From assembly GCF_017488845.2 (NCBI RefSeq), contig NZ_CP083370.1, positions 3,686,001 through 3,750,000 of the forward strand: DNA of 64,000 nt. Direction: 5' to 3'. Of this stretch, positions 18,501 to 27,371 are shown one piece after another. The notes below the pieces were generated by a model. The model saw nothing but the letters and a program-made list of their open reading frames with translations, made no database searches and had not been told where the DNA came from. Every line of letters begins with the position of its first letter. Within the stretch, counting starts at the first letter, position 1. The position numbers and the translations under genes are program-made. The DNA is from Ensifer canadensis. Its GTDB lineage: Bacteria; Pseudomonadota; Alphaproteobacteria; Rhizobiales; Rhizobiaceae.

Positions 18501-19160
18501 TGCCTGTATCGCCGTGCGGTTGGAGACGATCGCACCCAGCAGTTTTTCAAGCCCGGTGTCGTCGGCAAGCTCGAGCACGGTGGCAAAGGCATCGGCAAGC
18601 GGTGCATCGCTGTCAGCCGTTGTCGCGGTCAAGAGGGCGCGGCGCGCGTCTGCCAGCAGCACGGCCGCCGCCCGGTCGTCGAGAACCGAGAAATGCCCGG
18701 CAACGTTTGCCTCGAGCGGAAACTGGTGCAACAGCGCCTCGCAGAAGGCGTGGATGGTCTGGATCTTCAGGCCACCCGGCGTTTCGAGCGCGCGCGCAAA
18801 CAGCCGCCGCGCCTCCTGGAGCTTCAGCCGCGAGGGCAACTCGCCCTCGATGGTTTCGATCCGCTTTTCCAGCGCCTCGTCGTCGAGCGTCACCCATTCG
18901 GCAAGGCGTTCGAACACGCGGTTCGACATTTCCGAAGCCGCCGCCTTGGTATAGGTCAGGCACAGAATGGCCGAAGGCCTGCAGCCCGCAAGCAGCAGCC
19001 GGATGACGCGCTGCGTCAGAACGTGGGTCTTGCCCGACCCGGCATTGGCTGAAACCCAGGCGGAGCGAGCGGGATCGGAGGCGAGCGACTGCCGGCGCGA
19101 CGTCCAGTCGAGCCAGGCTTCGGGCGTCCTTTCGTCGGGGCCGGCGCTTTCATCCCTCAT
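15591..19160 (-). CDS. addA: double-strand break repair helicase/nuclease subunit AddA
   Basis: AddA is the UvrD-like helicase subunit of AddAB, which resects DNA ends for RecA loading, the alphaproteobacterial counterpart of RecBCD. The 1189-residue product has Walker A ANAGSGKTHVLTQRV (residues 38-52), motif II ILVDEAQDTSPTQW, motif VI RRLLYVGMTRAADRL, and a C-terminal PD-(D/E)XK nuclease with IDRLSVADGVVTIADFKTNR. The ATG at 19160 is favoured by a GAGG site nine bases upstream; ATG 19169 is an alternative. Both overlap the addB stop codon, so translation is coupled. Confidence 0.93.
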   Translation of the reverse strand: MRDESAGPDERTPEAWLDWTSRRQSLASDPARSAWVSANAGSGKTHVLTQRVIRLLLAGCRPSAILCLTYTKAAASEMSNRVFERLAEWVTLDDEALEKRIETIEGELPSRLKLQEARRLFARALETPGGLKIQTIHAFCEALLHQFPLEANVAGHFSVLDDRAAAVLLADARRALLTATTADSDAPLADAFATVLELADDTGLEKLLGAIVSNRTAIQAFLDHADLHGGVAVQLHAALRLEPEDSVERILESVWPLPGLNGPALERYLGLAASAGGAKVLDFAEGLRATAKLVDPMARYEGLQELFFTGTGKPRAESAFVNKAMLQAAPDLIELVEAARDHVIACADRLSIIQMYEATLSALTLADRLNNDYEALKRTRSQLDFEDLINRTASLFARGDVSAWVHYKLDQGIDHILVDEAQDTSPTQWTIIQALAAEFFSGDSARGNERTMFAVGDEKQSIYSFQGARPERFSRESIETERRVRDGGKAFSPIRLQLSFRSTVDVLSAVDTVFANPAHARGLSARNEAVVHASNRIGHPGAVDIWDVIAAEPTATDDEWTAPFDATPETAPVNILARRIAAVLDSWIGRETIIEKGVRRAMRPGDVIVLVRKRDAFVNALTRALKRRSDIPVAGADRLVLTSHIAIQDLLALGRFMLLPEDDLSLAALLKSPLFNLDEDMLFELAAQRDEGASLWQRLQESGAIEGSPHEGTVKALLRYAALSQQLAPHDFYARVLGVHGGRAAFLARLGSEVSDILDEFLTFALEHERSGLPGLQAFVSTLEIEAPTVKREQDKERDEVRIMTVHAAKGLEAPVVFLVDGGGKPFNSQHVPDLRFLEMPLADGSSYPLPVWRAPGSASNSLIAADSDRLKTLAEEEYRRLLYVGMTRAADRLVVCGYRGQRPSADTWHAIVQASLSQDENGRCTPVTFKAGDEEWPGHSWRETHVPREVPSGDELSDLMAPAKTGLPIALSTPLPPPRRLPRPLSPSGVGIAVDEDDGDMIVSSALFSVKTPANFSMLRGAILHRLLQVLPSIAPSERLAAADRYLARSVPRWPETQRKRLRDAVLQVLDHGDLRALFSGASRAEVSVMGTLKLANREFAVSGRIDRLSVADGVVTIADFKTNRSVPASADNVPAAYKTQLAIYRELLRPLYPAHRFQCALIFTEGPVIHVLEDAALDRSLEDLATK

Positions 19161-22100
19161 CGCTGTCATCCTCGCTGTCGGCTGTCGACCATTCCGCAAC
19201 CCGGGCCAGATGGTCGTATTCACCGCCGTAGTCGCGTTCCTTCTGCACGATCAGTCGTGAGGCAAAGCCATGTCTGCCCGACATCAGGGCGGTCAGCAGC
19301 TTTCTAAGCTCAGTCAGGGCGTCGTCCGCCAGCTGATCGGCCGATTTCGTTTCCTTGGCGCGGCTGTTTTCGTTGTTGACGGTCTCGACCTTGAAGCGGG
19401 AGCCGGGCTTCAACCGGACATAGAGCAGCGATTGCGGGTGGCCGGGACCCATGCCCTTGAACGCACCGGCTTTCAGCGCTGCCGCTTCCAGCGCCAGCTG
19501 CGGATCGAGCAGCACGCGGGCTTCCTTGATCGACGGGCTGGAGCCGGTCTTGTAATCGATGATTTCCACCGTCCCGTCGGTCATCGTGTCGAGCCGGTCG
19601 GCGATCCCCGTCAGGCGAATATCCACCACCCCGATCTCCATCGATGCCGCAACTTCGGTCAACGGCTTGCGGATAAACCGCGCACGCTCCCGTTCCCAGG
19701 CGACGAACGCCTTGCCGACCGCTGCAAAGCGTGGCCGCCATATGGTGTCGATATGGGCGGGCAGCCGTTCTTCGTCGAAGGCTTCATTGAGCAGGCGGCC
19801 CATCGCCTCTTCTGCAGCCGCGGACAGGATGTCGAAGCCGCCGCGCACGAAACGATCGACGATGCGGTGATAGAGCGTGCCGCGTTCTGACGCGCCCGGA
19901 TCGCGATTGAACGGGTCGAGCGGATGCAGACGCAGGATCCGGCGCGCGTAGATCGAATAGGGATCGCGGCGAAGCCGCGAGACTTCGCTGAACGAATATT
20001 TGCGTGGCTGCAGGTCGACCGGCGGCTTGGGTGCCGGGCGCTCGGCCAAGGCCTGACGCCCACCCTTGTCGAGCATCCGCGCCCACAGGAGATAGTCGCT
20101 GCCGTTCGATCGCAGGTTCTCTGCCAGCCGCTTGCCGCCCAGCGCCAGCAGCCGCTGCAGCCATCGCGATGCGACGGTCGGCGCCGATCCCTGGCGCATC
20201 GAGCGGGTGAAGATCAGCTTGCGGGTGCCGCACGCCATCTGGAAGTCGTGGGCGAGCTGGCCGATGCGGCGTTCGGGCGGCTCGAGGCCGATCCCGGTTT
20301 TCATCGTTCGGGAAAGGAAGGGATCATTGGCGGTTTGCCCCGGCCAGTTGCCTTCGTTCATGCCGCCAAGCACCACGAGATCCATGCTCTGCAGGCGCGA
20401 TTCCAGCGCGCCGAAGATGAAGACGCGGGGGTGGCGCATCGAGCGCGGCTTGACCGCCTCACTGGCGGCAAGCGCCTCCATGATGTCGCACCATTGCGGT
20501 CCGTCGGCATCCATCTGGCCTTCGGTCTCGATGATGCCGCGCAGCAGCGTCGCCAAGGCTTCGCCTGCCTCGCCGGACCATAGACCGCTGAGGTCGGCGC
20601 GCTCGTCGCCGCAGACGGCCTCCAGCGCCTGGCCGGTTCGTGTCGCCCATTCGGCAAAGGTAAATATCTCGGAGAAGGGGCGGCGGCCATGGCTGCGCCG
20701 CACCAGCGCGCCGGCGAGTGGGTCCGTTGCCACCTTTACCCGCGCTGCGAGGCCCCTCGCGGCGAGAATGTCGTCCTCGGTAATGCCGATCCGCCATTCC
20801 GGGGGATGGCGGTCCGTCCTGTGATGGCCGGCTGCCTGTTCGAGCAGCGGCACCAGAAGCGAAATGTCGGCGATATCGGTGCCGCTGCGCAGCGCCAAGC
20901 GCTCCAGCACATCGGCGCTGCGGCGCATCTCCGCCTGCGGCAGGCCGAAGCGGGCTAGGGGATGCTTGAACAAAGCGACCAACGGTACCGGATCGCCGGG
21001 CCTGAGACTTGCCTCCAGCAGAAGCCGCATCAGCGTGCCGGCAGGCGTAGAGGCGAGCGGCGTGCCGGCGGAATCGTCGGCCTCGATATCGAAACGTGCC
21101 AGCTCCGCGCCGACACGGCGCGCAAGATTGCGGTCGGGGGTGATCAGGGCCGCCTGGCTGTCGTCGCTTCCCTCAAGCGCCAGCCGCAGTGCGATCGCGA
21201 TCGCCGTCGCCTCCTCGCGCTCATTGGCGGTTTCGATCAGGGCGACGTCGCCAAAGGCCCGTTGCAATGTTTCGGGCTTAAGTTCGTTGCGGGTTTCAGT
21301 CCAGCCATTCGTCGCCTTGGCGGGCAAAAGCGCATGCGACAGGATTTCGCTGCGATCGATGAGCCCTGCATCGGCCTGGTCGAGGGTCGGGATATCGCGG
21401 CGTTCCACCTGCATGCGTTGCAGCAGGCGGTGAAAGCCGTATTGCGGGTGGCTGCGGCTGGCCGGATCGGATCTGCCGCCGGTGACGGTCTCGCCGACGA
21501 TCATGCCCCATTCGGCGTCGGTCATCGTCTGGTCGAGCCCCGGCAGCACGATCGTGCCGTTGGACAGCTTCTGAACCGCGGCAATCAGGGCGGCCGTCGC
21601 CGGGATGGAGCCGGTCGAACCGGCAATGACGATCGGCCCTTGAAGCGCGCCCGCGGCAATGCGCTGGGTCTCGGCCTGCAGGATGGCGTTGCGATGTCGT
21701 GCCGGCGAGGATTGTTTGAGTTCTTCCAGCCGCTCCGGCCAATAGGTGCGGGCGATTTTCAGGAACTCGAGCGTCAGCTGCCACCACAGCGCATGTTCGC
21801 CGGCATCGAGACTGTCGAGCTGCTCCCAGTCGAGTTCTTCCGTCTCCATCGCATCGATGAGTTCGGCCAGATTGCGCGCCAGCCAGATGGCGTCCGCCGG
21901 GCTTGCGGGGGCGATCAGTGGGCTTTCCGCGTGAATGTCGAGCACCACCTTCGGCAGGCGGTTTCGCCAGGCAAGGATAAGCCGGCCAAGTTCGATCAGG
22001 CGGGCGGTGCCGGGAAGGGGCGGCGCCAGGTCCAAGATCGCCGGCACTTCCGCATCGAAGAAGCCGCTGTCGTCATCGGTTTCGCCGAGTGCCCGGATCG

Positions 22101-22335
22101 TCGGCAGGATTGCCGAACGGCCGCCGAGCAGATCGACGAATTCGGAGCGCAGCACGCGGGCGGACCGACGCGTCGGGACGAAAATCGTCACGCCGGCAAG
22201 CGGCAGCGGATCCGCGGGATCGTAGCGAAAATCCGGCGTCAGCGTCCCGTCGCAGAGTTTGCGCGCAAGTGTCTTCAGGAAGGGCAGGCCCGGCGGAATC
22301 GTAAAGACGTTGGTTCCGCGATAGGACATGCTCAT
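19150..22335 (-). CDS. addB: double-strand break repair protein AddB
   Basis: AddB is the partner of AddA. The 1061-residue protein has a degenerate helicase-like body and a C-terminal nuclease domain with DRLDTMTDGTVEIIDYKTGS. The N-terminal VFIPTRRSARVLRSEF-like segment (VTIFVPTRRSARVLR) is typical of alphaproteobacterial AddB. Its ATG overlaps the stop codon of the upstream nucleotidyltransferase gene (ATGA at 22335-22332), and its own end overlaps addA. Length and position agree with the family. Confidence 0.92.
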   Translation of the reverse strand: MSMSYRGTNVFTIPPGLPFLKTLARKLCDGTLTPDFRYDPADPLPLAGVTIFVPTRRSARVLRSEFVDLLGGRSAILPTIRALGETDDDSGFFDAEVPAILDLAPPLPGTARLIELGRLILAWRNRLPKVVLDIHAESPLIAPASPADAIWLARNLAELIDAMETEELDWEQLDSLDAGEHALWWQLTLEFLKIARTYWPERLEELKQSSPARHRNAILQAETQRIAAGALQGPIVIAGSTGSIPATAALIAAVQKLSNGTIVLPGLDQTMTDAEWGMIVGETVTGGRSDPASRSHPQYGFHRLLQRMQVERRDIPTLDQADAGLIDRSEILSHALLPAKATNGWTETRNELKPETLQRAFGDVALIETANEREEATAIAIALRLALEGSDDSQAALITPDRNLARRVGAELARFDIEADDSAGTPLASTPAGTLMRLLLEASLRPGDPVPLVALFKHPLARFGLPQAEMRRSADVLERLALRSGTDIADISLLVPLLEQAAGHHRTDRHPPEWRIGITEDDILAARGLAARVKVATDPLAGALVRRSHGRRPFSEIFTFAEWATRTGQALEAVCGDERADLSGLWSGEAGEALATLLRGIIETEGQMDADGPQWCDIMEALAASEAVKPRSMRHPRVFIFGALESRLQSMDLVVLGGMNEGNWPGQTANDPFLSRTMKTGIGLEPPERRIGQLAHDFQMACGTRKLIFTRSMRQGSAPTVASRWLQRLLALGGKRLAENLRSNGSDYLLWARMLDKGGRQALAERPAPKPPVDLQPRKYSFSEVSRLRRDPYSIYARRILRLHPLDPFNRDPGASERGTLYHRIVDRFVRGGFDILSAAAEEAMGRLLNEAFDEERLPAHIDTIWRPRFAAVGKAFVAWERERARFIRKPLTEVAASMEIGVVDIRLTGIADRLDTMTDGTVEIIDYKTGSSPSIKEARVLLDPQLALEAAALKAGAFKGMGPGHPQSLLYVRLKPGSRFKVETVNNENSRAKETKSADQLADDALTELRKLLTALMSGRHGFASRLIVQKERDYGGEYDHLARVAEWSTADSEDDSDEG

Positions 22336-23063
22336 CCTTCCGGCTGGTAGCGGCGGATCGCGGCTTCAGCGTCTTCGATCGCCTCTGGCGTGCCCACAGT
22401 CATCCAGTGGCCGTCGAGCACGATGCCGAACAATCGGCCTTCGGCGATCGCCCGATCGAAATAGATGTTCAGGTTGAACGCATCATCCGGCGCGTCGGCA
22501 AACAGTTTCTTGTCGAGCGCGATCGCGCCGGCATAGACCACGGGATTGTCCATGCCCTCGGCATAGCGGACCAGACGGCCGTCGGTGCCGAGCGAAAAGT
22601 CCCTCTTGCCGTTGTGCCCGGTCGTATCCTCGTCGCGCACGCAAAGCAGTGCCATGTCCATGCGCTGCGGATCGAAGAAGCCGGCGAGCCGCTCGAGATT
22701 GCTGGGCTTGCCCGCTTCCTCGCCAACCCAGAAGAGATCGGCGTTCATCACCAGAACGGGGCCATCGGCAAGCAGCTTCAGCCCCTTGACCAGGCCACCG
22801 CCCGAATTCATCAGCGCATCGCGTTCGTCGGAAATCACGATTTCGGGCGCCGGGCGCTGCGCCAGATGTGCTTCCATCTGCTCGGCGAAGTGGTGGACGT
22901 TGACGGCTGCCCTGGTGACGCCGGCGTTCACCAGCAGATCCAGAACATAGTCGATCATCGGCTTGCCGGCGATCTTCACCAGTGGCTTCGGGATGGAGTT
23001 GGTGATCGGGCGTAGACGGGTACCGAGGCCCGCCGCGAGCACCATCGCATTGCTGATCGACAT
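22332..23063 (-). CDS. murU: MurU-type sugar-1-phosphate nucleotidyltransferase
   Basis: This 243-residue protein has the nucleotidyltransferase signature LAAGLGTRLRPITNSIPKPLV at residues 10-30 and the metal-binding VLVMNADLFW block. It sits directly downstream of a gene encoding an AmgK-like sugar kinase domain. In Pseudomonas putida and Caulobacter, AmgK and MurU convert recovered MurNAc to UDP-MurNAc during peptidoglycan recycling. That pairing supports MurU over mannose-1-phosphate guanylyltransferase, which is the other reading. It overlaps addB by four bases and starts 10 bases after the fusion gene. Confidence 0.8.
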   Translation of the reverse strand: MSISNAMVLAAGLGTRLRPITNSIPKPLVKIAGKPMIDYVLDLLVNAGVTRAAVNVHHFAEQMEAHLAQRPAPEIVISDERDALMNSGGGLVKGLKLLADGPVLVMNADLFWVGEEAGKPSNLERLAGFFDPQRMDMALLCVRDEDTTGHNGKRDFSLGTDGRLVRYAEGMDNPVVYAGAIALDKKLFADAPDDAFNLNIYFDRAIAEGRLFGIVLDGHWMTVGTPEAIEDAEAAIRRYQPEG

Positions 23064-23073
23064 TGCTTCTCTG

Positions 23074-24585
23074 TCAGTTCGCTGATTCGGGCACGATGAT
23101 TCCCGTCTTCATACACCAGTCGCGCAAGGGTTTCAGCGCTTCGTGCATGAGAGCGACTTCGAGATAGGCGAAAGTGCGCGGCATATGCTTCATATAGCCG
23201 GGTTTGCCGTCGCGCTGCATCAGCCGCACCCAGATGCCGACGAGCTTGCAGTTGCGCTGCGCCGACATCAGATGCCAGTCGCGAAGGAACAGGGCCTCGT
23301 CGAACGAACCGGCAGCGCGGCGGTCGCCGAGATAGGCATCCATCATGCGGCTTGCCAGTGCCGGTTCGATCGTCACCCGAGCGTCCTGCACCAGTGACGC
23401 CACGTCATAGGCCGTCGGGCCAATCATCGCATCCTGGAAGTCGATCAGGCCGACACGCTGGAGACCCTCGTGCTCGGGACGCCAGATGATGTTCGGCGAG
23501 TGAAAGTCGCGCAGGAGCAGGTTCTTCTCCGACGTCGCGATGAGGTCGATGAGGTCGTCCCAGATCGCCGCGTATTCCTGCTTTTCCTGTTCCGTCGCCG
23601 GCTCGCCGCGTTTCCACGGCAGGTACCAGTCGGTGAGCAGCCGGGTCTCTATCTTCATCGCCCTCCGGTCGAAATCAGGGATATGGTGCTCTACGCCGCC
23701 GGAGAGCGCGATGTCACGCCTTGCCGGGGTGGCGTGAAGTCGGGCGAGCAAGCGCGCGCTTTCGACGTAGCGTGCCTCGATCGGCTTCCCGGCCTCGTCG
23801 AGTACTCCTTCGGAGCCGAGGTCCTCGATCAGCAGAATTCCCTGGTCGAGATCGCGTGCGTAGATCACAGGTGCTGCAAAGCCCCGTTCTCTGAGGAGCT
23901 CGTCGATGGCGACGAAGGGGATCACATCTTCGGCGATATGCGCGAGTTGCTGGTAGTACCTGCCATCCTGGAGGATCGGACCGGGCTTATGCCGCGCGGC
24001 ATCCATCAGGATCCGGCTCGGAAGGCCGTCTCGGCCGTCGACCCGTTCGTATGCTCGCACCGAGGCATCGCCGCTCAGGTGACGTCGGCGCGCGTCCGCA
24101 AATCCGTTACCTGCGAGGAAATCGCGGATCGCCAGCGAGCGGGTAATGCGCTGCAGGGCATCTTCGGGGCCGGCGATGCTGGCGGTTCGTCCGGCCGCCT
24201 CATGGGTGATCTGCAGCACGATCCTGTCGGAAGGCAACGCCCCGTCGGCCCTCTCCGGCCATTCGACCAGGCAGACGCCCAGAGACAGCGCCTCGTCGAA
24301 GCCCAGCTCATCGAGTTCGCTGGCATCTGCCAGCCGATAGAGATCGAAATGCGCCACGGGAATGCGCAGGTCGTAGCTCTGCACCAGCGTAAATGTCGGG
24401 CTCGGGACTTCCAGCCCGTCGTCATCGGCGACGGCGCGCAGGAAGGCGCGTGCCAAGGTCGACTTTCCGGCCCCAAGATCACCCGAGAGAGCCAGGCAGT
24501 CGCCGACTTTCAGCGCCAGAGCCAGGTCTTCGCCAAGCTGGATCGTGGCTGCCTCGTCCTTCAGGAAGCGTTCGATCGGCTTCAT
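23074..24585 (-). CDS. fusion of TsaE (tRNA t6A ATPase) and AmgK-like sugar phosphotransferase
   Basis: The 503-residue protein joins two enzymes. Residues 1-155 are TsaE, the ATPase of the N6-threonylcarbamoyl-adenosine tRNA modification complex, with Walker A GDLGAGKST at 35-43 and the PSPTFTLVQSY and HFDLYRL blocks. Residues 160-503 are an aminoglycoside-phosphotransferase-fold kinase with the catalytic loop RDFHSPN (Asp360, Asn365) and the metal-binding DFQ at 382-384. They resemble AmgK, which phosphorylates MurNAc/GlcNAc at the anomeric carbon. The start overlaps the stop of the upstream kinase gene by one base (TAATG). The downstream MurU gene supports the recycling role. Confidence 0.88.
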   Translation of the reverse strand: MKPIERFLKDEAATIQLGEDLALALKVGDCLALSGDLGAGKSTLARAFLRAVADDDGLEVPSPTFTLVQSYDLRIPVAHFDLYRLADASELDELGFDEALSLGVCLVEWPERADGALPSDRIVLQITHEAAGRTASIAGPEDALQRITRSLAIRDFLAGNGFADARRRHLSGDASVRAYERVDGRDGLPSRILMDAARHKPGPILQDGRYYQQLAHIAEDVIPFVAIDELLRERGFAAPVIYARDLDQGILLIEDLGSEGVLDEAGKPIEARYVESARLLARLHATPARRDIALSGGVEHHIPDFDRRAMKIETRLLTDWYLPWKRGEPATEQEKQEYAAIWDDLIDLIATSEKNLLLRDFHSPNIIWRPEHEGLQRVGLIDFQDAMIGPTAYDVASLVQDARVTIEPALASRMMDAYLGDRRAAGSFDEALFLRDWHLMSAQRNCKLVGIWVRLMQRDGKPGYMKHMPRTFAYLEVALMHEALKPLRDWCMKTGIIVPESAN

Positions 24586-27065
24586 TATTCCGCCGCGACG
24601 ATCTTCGGGACCTCTGCCGAAGGGATACGGCAGCTGACCTCGGTGCCTTCGCCCTCACGGCTGCGGATCGACACGGTGCCGTGGTGAAGGCTGACGAAGC
24701 TCTCGACGATCGACAGGCCAAGGCCGGCGCCGCCGCGCTGACCGTGGCTTTCGAAGCGGTTGAACACCGTATCGAGCACGTCCTGGGGAATGCCCGGTCC
24801 GCTGTCCGAAACGGAAAAGACGAAGTCTCCACCGTCGCGCCGGCACGAAAGCTCGATGACACTACCGTCAGGAGCAAAGTTGGCGGCGTTGGTGAGCAGC
24901 TTGACGAAAATCTGCTTCAGCCGCTGCTGGTCGGCGACCATGCGTCCGAGGTTGTCGGGTGCCGCAACGCGCAGTGTGACGCCGCCCTCGACCAGTCGGT
25001 CAGCCATCTGATGGGCGATGTCGTCGAGGAAGTCGGTAAGATTGATTTCCGACATGTCGAGCTCGACGATGCCGGCGTCGACGGTCGCAAGATCGAGAAT
25101 GTCGTTGACGATGGTCAAAAGCAGCGACGAGGACGTGGCGATGTGATCGACATATTCCGCCTGCCGATCGTTGAGGTCACCAAAGGCAGGCGTCTTCAGC
25201 AAATCGGCAAAACCGATGATGTTGGTAAGCGGCGAGCGCAGCTCGTAGGACACGTGATGAACGAAGTCGTTCTTCAGCGCATCCGCCTTGCGCAGCGCAT
25301 CGTTCTTCTCGGTCAGTGCCCGTTCGACCCGCACGCTGTCGGTGATGTTGACGAAGGTCAGCATCGTCTGGGCGTTTGGCAGCGGAATGACGGCGTAGTC
25401 GAGGATCAGCCCGGTTCGAAGTTCAAGAATGCCTCGACTCGAGGGCCGTTCGTCGTCGAAACTGGTGATGATATGGGAGAACCGCTTCCAGCCGTCCGGC
25501 TGGTCGTAGGACATGAGGCAGGCCTGCTCGATCGCGCGGATATGCGTGCCTGGCTTCGCCTCGGTCTCGTTGATGCCCCAGGTCGCGCGAAAGGCCGGGT
25601 TGGAAAGCCGGATGCGGCCATCGGGACCGAACACCGCAACGCCTTCGGCCAGATGGTCGATCGTTTCGCCCTGGACCTGGACCAGCGTGTTGTAGCGGGT
25701 TTCCAGATCGACCTTCTCGGTTAGGTTCTCGAATACCCACGTGACGCCGCCTTGCGGCCGTGCCGTTGCGAATACCCGTAGCGTCTGGCCGTTCGGCAGG
25801 TGCCAGAGGTCGGATTGCGTATCGAGCGCCTGGTAGACGGAGAGCGCGTTCGCCTTCCACTGTTTCCAGTTGAGCTGTTCGGGCAGCTGTCCGCCCGAGC
25901 GCAGACGGTCGAGCACTTCGCCATTGTCCGGCTTGCGCTCGAGGAAGCCCATGTCCAGGTTCCAGAGGCGCTGGAAGGCCTGGTTGTAGAATTGTAGGCG
26001 CTGATTGCCGTCGAAGATTGCGACCGGCGTTGCGAGATGGTCAAGCGTTTCCGCGTGGCTCTTGAGCGTGCGATTGAGTTCTTCCCGCACAGCCTCGACG
26101 CCGGAGACGTCGATGGCAATGCCGGTCGTTCCGGCCGGGCTGCGTGCGTCGACGACGTCGAAGAATGTGCGGTTGCCCTTGACCACGGTCGACAGCTTGT
26201 CTCGGAATGGCGTGTCGAAGGTCGAGACGGCGCGTATTTTTTCGCGTGCCACGGTCGCCAGCAGTTCACGGCCCTCGGCGATGGCTGCAGCGACGTTGGG
26301 GGCTTCCACGGCGTCGGCATAGGCCTCGTTGACCCAGCTCAGCGCTCCATCGGTGCCGCGCTGCCAGACCGGCAGGTCGATCGCGTCGAGCAGGGTGCGG
26401 AAGGACGTCAGCGAGTTGTTGAGGCGATCGCGTTCGAGCTTCAGTTCAGCCAGTTCAGCCCGCATGTTGTTAAGTGCGATGAAGCGCACAAAAGCGCGTC
26501 CGCCGGAAACGCGGCCTTGTGCCTCCAGGACTTCGTTGCGCGTCGTTTCGAGCACCAGATCGAAGCTGCGTGCCTGCGTGCGCAAGGCGTCGATCGCCTT
26601 TTCGAGCTCGCTGGCGGAATTCGCCTTAATCCAGCGCCCAAAGGCCAGGAACTCGCGATCGTCTGCAGGCGCGCCGGTTTCTGCCGGCAACTGGCCGAGC
26701 AACTCGGCCCGCTCGGCAAGCCCATCCCAGATGACGATGCGGCGGTTCTTGTCGGCAATGAGCGCCTGGAAGCGCGAGAGGCGCTGATTGGCGTCCGAAA
26801 GGTCGGATCGCAGCTCGCGGTTTTCAGCCTCGATATTGCCGCGCTGGCGGATCAGCCAGATTGCCGAGATCATCGCCGCGGAAATGACGCCGATGAGGAC
26901 GGAGAAGGTGATGACCTCCGACGAACCGAAGATATTCGCCTTCTGCGCCGAGACCTGGGCGACCGCATCGGTCGCAGCGAAAAGCGCCGTGCAAGAAATC
27001 AGGCGGCGGAGATATACCGGACCTTTGCGGCGACCGCCCGATGAGGTTTGTTGTGCTGTTGTCAT
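24585..27065 (-). CDS. divL: DivL-type PAS sensor kinase with Tyr at the H-box phosphoacceptor position
   Basis: The 826-residue protein has one N-terminal membrane segment (FSVLIGVISAAMISAIWLI), a coiled stretch, several PAS domains (about residues 230-590), a dimerisation helix and an intact ATPase domain (SDSGPGIPQ and GGAGLGLSIVE). The H-box reads FVHHVSYELRSPL, so Tyr607 (codon at 25247-25245) stands where histidine kinases have the phosphorylated His. This is the hallmark of DivL, which in Caulobacter acts in the CckA-CtrA cell-cycle pathway. The ATG at 27065 is chosen over an upstream in-frame start at 27212 that lacks family-like sequence. It is translationally coupled to the TsaE fusion. 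Confidence 0.85.
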   Translation of the reverse strand: MTTAQQTSSGGRRKGPVYLRRLISCTALFAATDAVAQVSAQKANIFGSSEVITFSVLIGVISAAMISAIWLIRQRGNIEAENRELRSDLSDANQRLSRFQALIADKNRRIVIWDGLAERAELLGQLPAETGAPADDREFLAFGRWIKANSASELEKAIDALRTQARSFDLVLETTRNEVLEAQGRVSGGRAFVRFIALNNMRAELAELKLERDRLNNSLTSFRTLLDAIDLPVWQRGTDGALSWVNEAYADAVEAPNVAAAIAEGRELLATVAREKIRAVSTFDTPFRDKLSTVVKGNRTFFDVVDARSPAGTTGIAIDVSGVEAVREELNRTLKSHAETLDHLATPVAIFDGNQRLQFYNQAFQRLWNLDMGFLERKPDNGEVLDRLRSGGQLPEQLNWKQWKANALSVYQALDTQSDLWHLPNGQTLRVFATARPQGGVTWVFENLTEKVDLETRYNTLVQVQGETIDHLAEGVAVFGPDGRIRLSNPAFRATWGINETEAKPGTHIRAIEQACLMSYDQPDGWKRFSHIITSFDDERPSSRGILELRTGLILDYAVIPLPNAQTMLTFVNITDSVRVERALTEKNDALRKADALKNDFVHHVSYELRSPLTNIIGFADLLKTPAFGDLNDRQAEYVDHIATSSSLLLTIVNDILDLATVDAGIVELDMSEINLTDFLDDIAHQMADRLVEGGVTLRVAAPDNLGRMVADQQRLKQIFVKLLTNAANFAPDGSVIELSCRRDGGDFVFSVSDSGPGIPQDVLDTVFNRFESHGQRGGAGLGLSIVESFVSLHHGTVSIRSREGEGTEVSCRIPSAEVPKIVAAE

Positions 27066-27304
27066 GGCGCTGCCGTCCCCGTCTGCCCGAAGGGTGCTGC
27101 CGGCCCTGTAGTGCCATGCGCAGTTCCGGCGATACCCGGTTGAAGGGTTCGCGTCAGTTCTGATTGCATCCCCGGTCTGTCTCCGTCTGTTTGCCGCTTG
27201 CCGACAAGACATCCCACTCGCAATGCCCGAAGGTCCGCACCGGCATCACGAATCAATGGGTTAGAGCATACTTCGTTGACGAATCGCCGGGAAGGGAGCT
27301 GCCC

Positions 27305-27341
27305 AAAAAAGAGGCCGCGCTCTCTTGTCAAGAACGCGGCC
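27305..27341 (-). terminator. rho-independent terminator of ahcY
   Basis: On the minus strand GGCCGCG pairs with CGCGGCC, with a second small TCTTG/CAAGA stem in the loop, followed by CTC and a run of six T. It lies about 30 bases after the ahcY stop. Confidence 0.8.
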
Positions 27342-27371
27342 ACAACATGTTGTGGATTGCCCGGGTAACGA

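Noticed and set aside
17229..19052. 607-codon open frame antisense to addA
   Set aside because: AddA helicase motifs are intact on the minus strand; the opposite frame has no domain.
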